NCBI GenBank assembly: GCA_000442125.1
Contig: KE546971.1
Span: forward strand, 1,771,784 to 1,835,783
Origin: Opeltia flavorubescens
Taxonomy: Eukaryota > Ascomycota > Lecanoromycetes > Teloschistales > Teloschistaceae
Length of the DNA stretch: 64,000 nt
Direction: 5' to 3'
The position numbers were made by a program, and so were the translations under genes. Shown one piece after another: positions 57,564 through 64,000 of this stretch. Numbering within the stretch: position 1 is the first letter of the stretch; each line of letters starts with the position of its first letter. The notes below the pieces were generated by a model. It saw only the letters and a list, made by a program, of their open reading frames with translations. It was not told the origin of the DNA and made no database searches.

Positions 57564-59347
57564 ATGCCCGCGCAATCACCTTATCCTGCCATAGAGATCC
57601 CTCCCATCGACATTTGGCATCTTCTATTTGAGCGTAATGATAGACCCTTTCCTGATGACAAAGGTATGACTTCGCAATTGGGTACTTGGGATACTTGGGA
57701 TATAATTGACCTGTTCTTAGTCATTTATGTAGACCCCGACTCCGGCCGCTCCTACAGCTTTGCCCAAGTCAGAAATACCGCCATCGACTTCGGCAAAGGA
57801 CTCAAGTCGGTATGGGAATGGCGCAAAGGCGATGTCATGGCTCTCTTCACACCCAATTGCATCGACACTCCCTCTGTGATCTGGGGTTGCCAATGGGCAG
57901 GGGGAATTATCTCGCCCGCAAATCCTGGTTACACTCTCGATGAGCTTGCCTTCCAATTGAAAGACTCCGGCGCCAAGGCTCTTGTCACCCAGACGAGCTT
58001 GTTGTCGGTGGCGATAGGAGCTGCCAAACAAGCCGGCATACCCGAGGAACGAATTATTCTTATTGGAGATGAGCGGGATGAGACACTCCGATATAAGCAT
58101 TTCCAGTCCATTCGAAATCTAGCCGGGACATCGAGATACAGAAGGACCAAGGTCAACCCGAAGGAGGACTTGGCCTTCCTAGTCTATTCGTCTGGCACAA
58201 CAGGACATCCAAAGGGCGTTATGCTGTCTCACGAGAATATTGTATCAAACATCTTGATGGGTAAAGTCGGCGAAGGTGGCAACCTCTCGTGGGATGGAGG
58301 TCCGGATGGTAGTGGTGACCGGTTACTGGCATTCCTGCCTTTCTATCACATTTATGGTTGAGTCACCCTTTTTAGCCTGCTTCCTGAGGTGTCATTGACT
58401 GATTACCCATGAACGTAGGCTTAACCTGTCTCATACACAACGCAGCTTTCAACGGCCTTACTCTCGTGGTCATGCCGAAATTTGAGATTGAAAAGTTCTG
58501 CGCCATCATCCAGAACATGAAGATCACGTTCGCCTACATTGTCCCACCCGTCGTCCTTCTGCTCAGCAAGCACCCCATCGTCGATAAATACAATCTAAGT
58601 TCACTACGAATGCTTAATTCGGGAGCTGCGCCCCTCACCCAAGAACTCGTTGATGCTTGCTACAAAAGGATCAACTGTCCAGTAAAACAAGGTTACGGCT
58701 TATCTGAGACGAGTCCAACAACTCACACTCAAAATTGGGAAGACTGGGATAAAACCGTTGGCAGTGTGGGACGGCTGCTACCCAACCAGATCGCCAAATA
58801 CATGTCAGCAGAAGAGAAGGAAGTTCCAGCTGGTGAGGTTGGTGAACTTTGGATCAAAGGCCCGAATATATTCAAAGGATACCTGAACAATCCAGAAGGA
58901 ACCAAAAATGCGCTGACAGAGGATGAGTTCTTTAAAACCGGAGATGTTGGCTACCAAGATAAACATGGCAATTTCTATATCACGGATCGTGTCAAGGAGC
59001 TCATCAAGTACAAGGGGTTCCAAGTTCCACCTGCCGAATTAGAAGGCTTGCTGGCGAGCCACCCTAAGATTAACGACGTTGCCGTCATCGGCGTGTACAA
59101 TAAAGACCAAGCAACTGAAGTACCGCGAGCTTACATTGTTCCTGCTTCAGGTGTCCAGGGGACCAAGGAGGTCGAAGCAGATATTGCTAGCTGGCTGGCA
59201 GCAAAAGTTGCGAATCACAAACGATTACGAGGTGGCATTAGATTCGTGGATGAGATTCCTAAAAGCCCCAGCGGGAAGATCTTGAGGAGGATGCTGAAAA
59301 TCAAAGCACAAGCAGAAGAGGCCCAGGGTCTGAAAGCAAAGCTTTAA
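57564..59347 (+). CDS. Acyl-CoA synthetase, 4-coumarate:CoA ligase-like, with PTS1
   Basis: Adenylate-forming enzyme that activates an aryl or fatty acid to its CoA thioester. Exons 57564-57663, 57721-58356 and 58419-59347 give 554 residues. The AMP-binding loop is YSSGTTGHPKGVMLSH, followed by QGYGLSETSPTTH, FKTGDVGYQDKHGNFYITDR and the catalytic-lysine end PKSPSGKILRRM. The C terminus is KAKL, and AKL fits the PTS1 consensus, so peroxisomal location is predicted. The middle intron has a GTTGAG donor, weak but frame-keeping. The acid substrate cannot be told; fungal relatives include both coumarate- and fatty-acid-type enzymes. Beta-oxidation-like side-chain shortening would suit the location. 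Confidence 0.92.
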
Positions 59348-60036
59348 TGAGAAAGATCGAGTCACATGTTTGTATATATGGCTTCATTAAATCAAGTCGC
59401 ACGTCAACATCATCGTTCGGAACGTGTGTCGTCAAAACTTTTTGAAAGGTCGGCTGATTTCATCTTGACTGCCGAAAAGTCACTCGAGGTTCGTCGGTCC
59501 ATGCGGTGAGTCTTGCCGATCAGGGACAGGTTCCATAGCAGCCCTCTTATCGATAATACACTGAAGAATCATCGTGATTAGTTGTTAAACTATCATTGCG
59601 ACGTTTCAATTCGCTCGGATGAAATTTGTGTCTCGATATCTTCTACACTGGAGATCTCTCTGAATAACGCCAATGAGTCGTCCTCCATACTGTACAATGA
59701 TGCTGACACAGAGCGGAGCGTATAAGATTTCAATCCTTGCTTCTCCCTATGATTTGTCTAGCATGCTGTTTATCAAATTGCATCAACAATGCGGAGATCA
59801 ATCCGAAGCTAAGGCCAATTGAGTCTACCTCGAGCAACCCCTGAATTTCGCTCGGAGATTATAAAGTCGTGGAGACTTCTAGCTTGCTGCACGACCTCCG
59901 ATATTGTACCAATAGGCAGGAATCATGAAACCCTGATAAGGACATGACCACTGATATCATTCCACGTTTTCGATACCTGATAATTCATCTCGGGACCAGA
60001 CTTCGAATCCGTTGAGCATATACTGAGTGAACAACC
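59348..60036. other. Intergenic region before the C2H2 gene
   Basis: About 690 bases without a supported frame. It should include the terminator of the synthetase and the promoter of the C2H2 gene. Confidence 0.5.
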
Positions 60037-60878
60037 ATGCCTGATTGTTGTGGTCGTTCTTTCACCTCCAATGGCATGAGGAATCATCTCGACAACAGTT
60101 ACAATCACAGTAATGAGATTGGATGTCGCTGGTGTTTCGCTCGGTGGCCTATCCACGATGGAAATTTACGTTTACGTCATGAACAACAGAATCACTGGCT
60201 CAGTTGCGGTGATTGCTCGAGTATTTTCGCCTTTGAGGAGGACCTTGAGGAGCATCGAGATGAGGAACATCCGTCAAATTACTGCTACGGCTGCGAGAGG
60301 CAGTTCAGTAACCTACATAGTCTGAATCAGGCAAGTCATCGGCAGCATCGCTGACTATTCCGCAGCCTTGGCTAATGGCGCTACAATGATAGCATCTCAA
60401 ATCCTCAGTTCACATTGGAAAGAATGTGAAGTGTCCGTGGTGTTCCAACATGTTCACCAATCTCACTGGAATCTGTCTGCATCTTGAATCGGGGTCGTGC
60501 AGCTCGGGAATCAATCGGCAAAAGATCGACCGATACTGCAAGGAGGTGGACCCCAATCACGTCTTCACTAACAAGCAGATCGGGTGGTACGACGATACAT
60601 CTGATTCTCCATCGCTGGCTACCAACGTTGCGTGGGACGGATCCTTTTTCCGCTGCTACCTTTGCCAGAATGGGTTTCATACCCTGGCTGCCTTGAACCA
60701 GCATCTTGGCAGTCCGGCACATCGTCAGAATATTTACCACTGTCCGCGATGTCAGCAAGAATATTCCATGCTGAGTGCCCTGGTCAATCACCTTGAAAGC
60801 GAGAGTTGCAGTGCTCTCCGGTTCAACGGCATCTTCAGCGGATTGGCAATCGTACAGCACTTAAGGATTGGTCAGTAA
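60037..60878 (+). CDS. Multi-C2H2 zinc finger protein with a GC-AG intron
   Basis: Unnamed zinc-finger protein of 259 residues, probably nucleic-acid or protein binding. Exons 60037-60330 and 60393-60878 join in phase 0. Finger-like units: CCGRSFTSNGMRNHLDNSYNH, CRWCFARW, CGDCSSIFAFEEDLEEH, CYGCERQFSNLHSLNQH, CPWCSNMFTNLTGICLH, CYLCQNGFHTLAALNQH and CPRCQQEYSMLSALVNH. The fourth finger is split by the intron; its second half is HLKSSVHIGKNVKCPWC. The donor is GCAAGT rather than GT, with a TAG acceptor at 60392. If the intron were retained the protein would stop after SHRQHR. A further 3' exon beyond the stop at 60878 is possible, since GTCAGTAAAG overlaps it. Confidence 0.85.
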
Positions 60879-63800
60879 AGCTTCTCGCAATTCGAGAATT
60901 CACGTATTGGCCAAGGATGGCGGAACATCAATGTTCTCTGAAATCCTGAATACCAATTATCAATATATGTACAAAGCACGCAACAAATCATCGAAATGCA
61001 CGATATTGCATCATTCTACTCCTCAATTGGACAATTCATTAGAGACAAAATCTCATCATGAGATCGTCTACGATATTACAATCTTGATATGGAGTATTAT
61101 ATCCTCGTGGAGTGGAGCCCAGATAGTTAGACGATGAGATTACACAGGATAAAGCCTTGATACGGATTCTTCTCACTTATCGCTTATATCGAAGCAAAGC
61201 TCACAAGTTCCACGGACTGCCGTGCCAACTCGAAGCCAATCACCCATGGCGACAAAGTAAAGTCCTCGCCATGTGTAGGAAAATGCGAGGCATGCTAGTG
61301 ATACTATTAGTCCTGCGAGCCTTTGAGCTTACGAGCCCTTTCCCTATCAGGACGATTGCACCACGGTCAGATTGTAGAAAGCTAATCAATCTTCCTTACA
61401 TATCATTATTCTAATTTCGTCTTACAGCAACCAGCTATCTAGTGTCAGGATACGTCCATGAGATAGAAAGATAATATATTGGAGGAGACTTATTCCACGG
61501 ACAGAATGAGGGAAAAACGATTACATGAACCGGTACTAGCCGACAAACGGGCGTTAGACAGCCAGCCGTACTCACATTGACCTGAGTACTATGGATCCTT
61601 ACGATTGGAATCTGAGAGCTCATGACCCAGACCTCAGATGCCTGATTTCGCTGTCATTGTTGAGCTATGGCCATCAAGGAAAGATATATAACCGAGTCGC
61701 CGGATGCAGAGCACCAAAATCGCCGACTGAATGGACATGATGTTCCATAACGAAGAACTGGCGCAAGTCAATAAGTGTTTTTGGGCATCTCGCACTCGGT
61801 CCTTGAACACTTCTCGGGGCTTCGGAGCATCGCCGTTTTTGCCGCAGGATCACTGAGATCATGTGGATCTTTCCTTGATACCCAACGATTCCCTTTTGGA
61901 TCAGAGGCTCATTTGAATCATCGCTATGATCCACCACTCTGAGGGATCCATGCAGATAATCGTTTCTGCTCTACGCTGCTGGGTAGTTCTCATGCCCGAT
62001 TAAGCTTCAAGAAGCTCATAAGAGGTTTCCTTCACCGTGCTTTGCTTTAGCAATAAACATCATCTTCCGACAAATTTCTCTTCCATTCCAGTTGCCTCAT
62101 TCGGGCTCAAGATTACAAGATACAAGCTTCGACAGCAGTTGTCCTTCCCGACAGCCAGTGCATGCACAATCGATTAATGAAAGCCGTTGATCTATTGGCT
62201 CCACCCAACGCACGATTCGTATGAGTAATCCCTCGACCCCTACACAGCCACACAACGATCACTAATTCATTGCGATATTCAACGATGCTAGTTTGCATTT
62301 ATCAATATCGTATGGTTTCAACCATTTGATATCAACTTATCTACATACTAGCAGGTAGTACAGAGCCTATTGATTAATTATCGTGCCTGGGACTGATGAC
62401 CATGGCGACTATATGAAACGTCGATTGTAAGGTCCATGATATGATTGATTAGTTACTAGCTGCAGGTAGGGGGAAGATTCACGAGATCCTGTATGAGACG
62501 GACCGAGCGATTGGCTGGAAACGCTTGGCTGGAAATCAAAACCTTGCTGAAGATCGAGGAAGATGTTGGTGATATATGCTCACCAACTCCACAAGCAGCA
62601 GCGCTTTTGCTAACAATAGTGCCACTGAGATGTCGGTAATGTCTCTGACGCTCAATTCATTCTCCAATCACGTATCCCATGTTCCATGTCTTGTATAACT
62701 CAAAGCATTTCCTCCAGCAGGTGTCCCATGGACGATTTACCATCTATCCATATACCGATTTCTTCGTCACTTTCGAATTCGAATTGCTTATAGGCGGCAT
62801 ATGTAATGGAAGATGATGGATTCCAATGTGGAGCTGTTTATATCGGTGGGAAGCAGGCAGCAAAGGTTGTACCATCGGTGAAAGTGTTCGATGATTTGTA
62901 GAACTGTAAGTTGTGTTATTGCTGCATACGAGTTCACATGAAAAGAACTATAAGAACTACATTCCCCGAAGTGCGCAACCATTAAGCTGAACCTGGATGT
63001 CGACTGATGTGGCTTTGGGATGAGATCAGTAGAGAGATCTCGTTCAAATGAATGGAGGACTTAGAAAGATGGGATATAGATCAGTGCCTAGTAAGCGTAT
63101 CATAGATACGGATCTGATACTCCCGTATTTTTGAGGAGTAATCGTATGCGGTGGCTTAAATCGATGGAGTGTTTTCGATGTTTCGCATGGGCTGGCTGCC
63201 AAGTCTGACGACTTCGTTGATAGTAAGCGATGTCTCATCTTCTCCATGCACGATCTCCTCGCATACAAATTCTGTTGAAATGTAATAATTGCTTGTATTG
63301 CTTAAGGGAGCAAGTGGCCGAAGGCCACTTGCTTTCGTCTAGAGTAGTGTGATTACGTAAGCTGACTAGTAATTCAACAAATTCCTTTTGAACTTGCTTT
63401 TCGCTAATTCTTGCTCCGCTAATCGGCATGGCCTCGCCTATTCTTGAATTTCTTGTCCAACTTCAGCAGCAGTGAATTGGTATGCTCTTTCTCCAAGACA
63501 GCAACCCAATGCGAACGATATCGTCGAGGGTGAGAGTGTGATAGATAGCAATCTCGGAGCTAGTCGATTGCAGTATCATCGATGATAGCCTGATCGAAAG
63601 TATACCTGCATGAATCATTTCAATTGATAGCATATACGTTAAAAACAACGAGCTGCCGCGTGAAATGTACATCGTTTACAGCTGGCCCATTGCCCATAAG
63701 GTTATTGGCTGAAAACCAAGCTTGATAGGAGATTATAAGAGCTCGATAGTAATCAAACGGGCGAACAGTTTGCGGCTGATCTGACGAAAGGGAAATTTTG

Positions 63801-63999
63801 CTGATAGAAAGATAATGATCTTGATTTTGACCAAGAATAACAATTTTAAAAATCAAATCCAAAGGAAAACCTACGAGATAATCATTGTTGTCGAGCGAAT
63901 CTGGACTCGTGGTGAAATTTTTTTTTCAAAATGTATGTGAAAATGCAAAAATGACACTTTTCTTCAAATTTTCAGGCAAAGCGCGCCGTGCAGATCCAC
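60879..63999. other. Gene-poor right end of the window
   Basis: About 3.1 kb in which I can support no gene. Open frames of 60-89 residues occur on both strands. Two adjacent minus-strand frames at 63463-63862 read somewhat like protein (HTLTLDDIVRIGLLSW; FSANNLMGNGPAVNDVH) and might be a decayed gene. Apart from a short perfect hairpin at 63309-63333 I saw no repeat or element ends. Confidence 0.4.
63309..63333. repeat. Perfect 11-bp inverted repeat with 3-base loop
   Basis: AGCAAGTGGCC, then GAA, then GGCCACTTGCT. It would form a strong hairpin on either strand. There is no following T run typical of a bacterial-type terminator, and its role is unknown. Confidence 0.8.
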
Positions 64000-64000
64000 G

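Noticed and set aside
63309-63333. Hairpin as a rho-independent terminator or CRISPR repeat
   Set aside because: The host is a fungus, there is no T tract and the hairpin occurs once.
1-64000. tRNA or rRNA genes
   Set aside because: No cloverleaf with A and B boxes and no rRNA-like block was recognised by eye; a covariance-model search would be decisive.

Overview
The window is nuclear DNA from a filamentous ascomycete (Pezizomycotina). I infer this from dense protein genes on both strands (about 25 in 64 kb), short spliceosomal introns of roughly 45-130 nt with GTRAGT-like donors and CTRAC branch points, and gene families typical of that group: a Zn2Cys6/fungal_trans_2 regulator, a single-exon IRE1, MSH3, a DUF221 channel, an allantoate-type MFS permease and a DAP3-type mitoribosomal protein. 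I cannot place it below that level. Three ambiguous bases (20183, 34601, 37381) show a draft assembly; two of them fall in genes.

Layout, left to right. 0.3-8.1 kb: Zn2Cys6 regulator, cytochrome P450 and MFS transporter, a metabolic-looking trio. 8.8-18.4 kb: C2H2/AT-hook protein, Rab geranylgeranyltransferase beta subunit (BET2-like), RhoGAP, and mitoribosomal mS29 (RSM23), which diverges from RRS1. 18.6-22.6 kb: RRS1, a 99-residue orphan, ERV2-like sulfhydryl oxidase diverging from a branched-chain aminotransferase. 23.7-28.5 kb: MSH3 and a spliced, cysteine-rich secreted protein. 28.5-32.1 kb: accessory stretch with a degenerate tandem repeat whose units look like introns. 32.1-38.1 kb: double F-box protein and OSCA/DUF221 channel. 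38.3-46.3 kb: PCH2/TRIP13, CCT2 and IRE1. 47.1-55.3 kb: PEX1 diverging from MCM7, then a NEDP1-type Nedd8 protease. 56.3-60.9 kb: ATP11 diverging from an acyl-CoA synthetase ending in AKL (PTS1), then a multi-C2H2 protein with a GC-AG intron. 60.9-64.0 kb: no gene I can support.

Most genes are housekeeping: replication, repair and meiosis (MCM7, MSH3, PCH2), ER folding (IRE1, ERV2), peroxisomes (PEX1, AKL-tagged synthetase), mitochondria (mS29, ATP11). I assembled exon chains by hand from splice signals and required the joined lengths to stay in frame; nearly all close exactly. The strongest candidates for something undescribed are the repeat array at 30-31.9 kb, the effector-like secreted protein at 27.6 kb and the orphan small protein at 19.6 kb. 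I found no rRNA, tRNA, CRISPR array or intact transposon.
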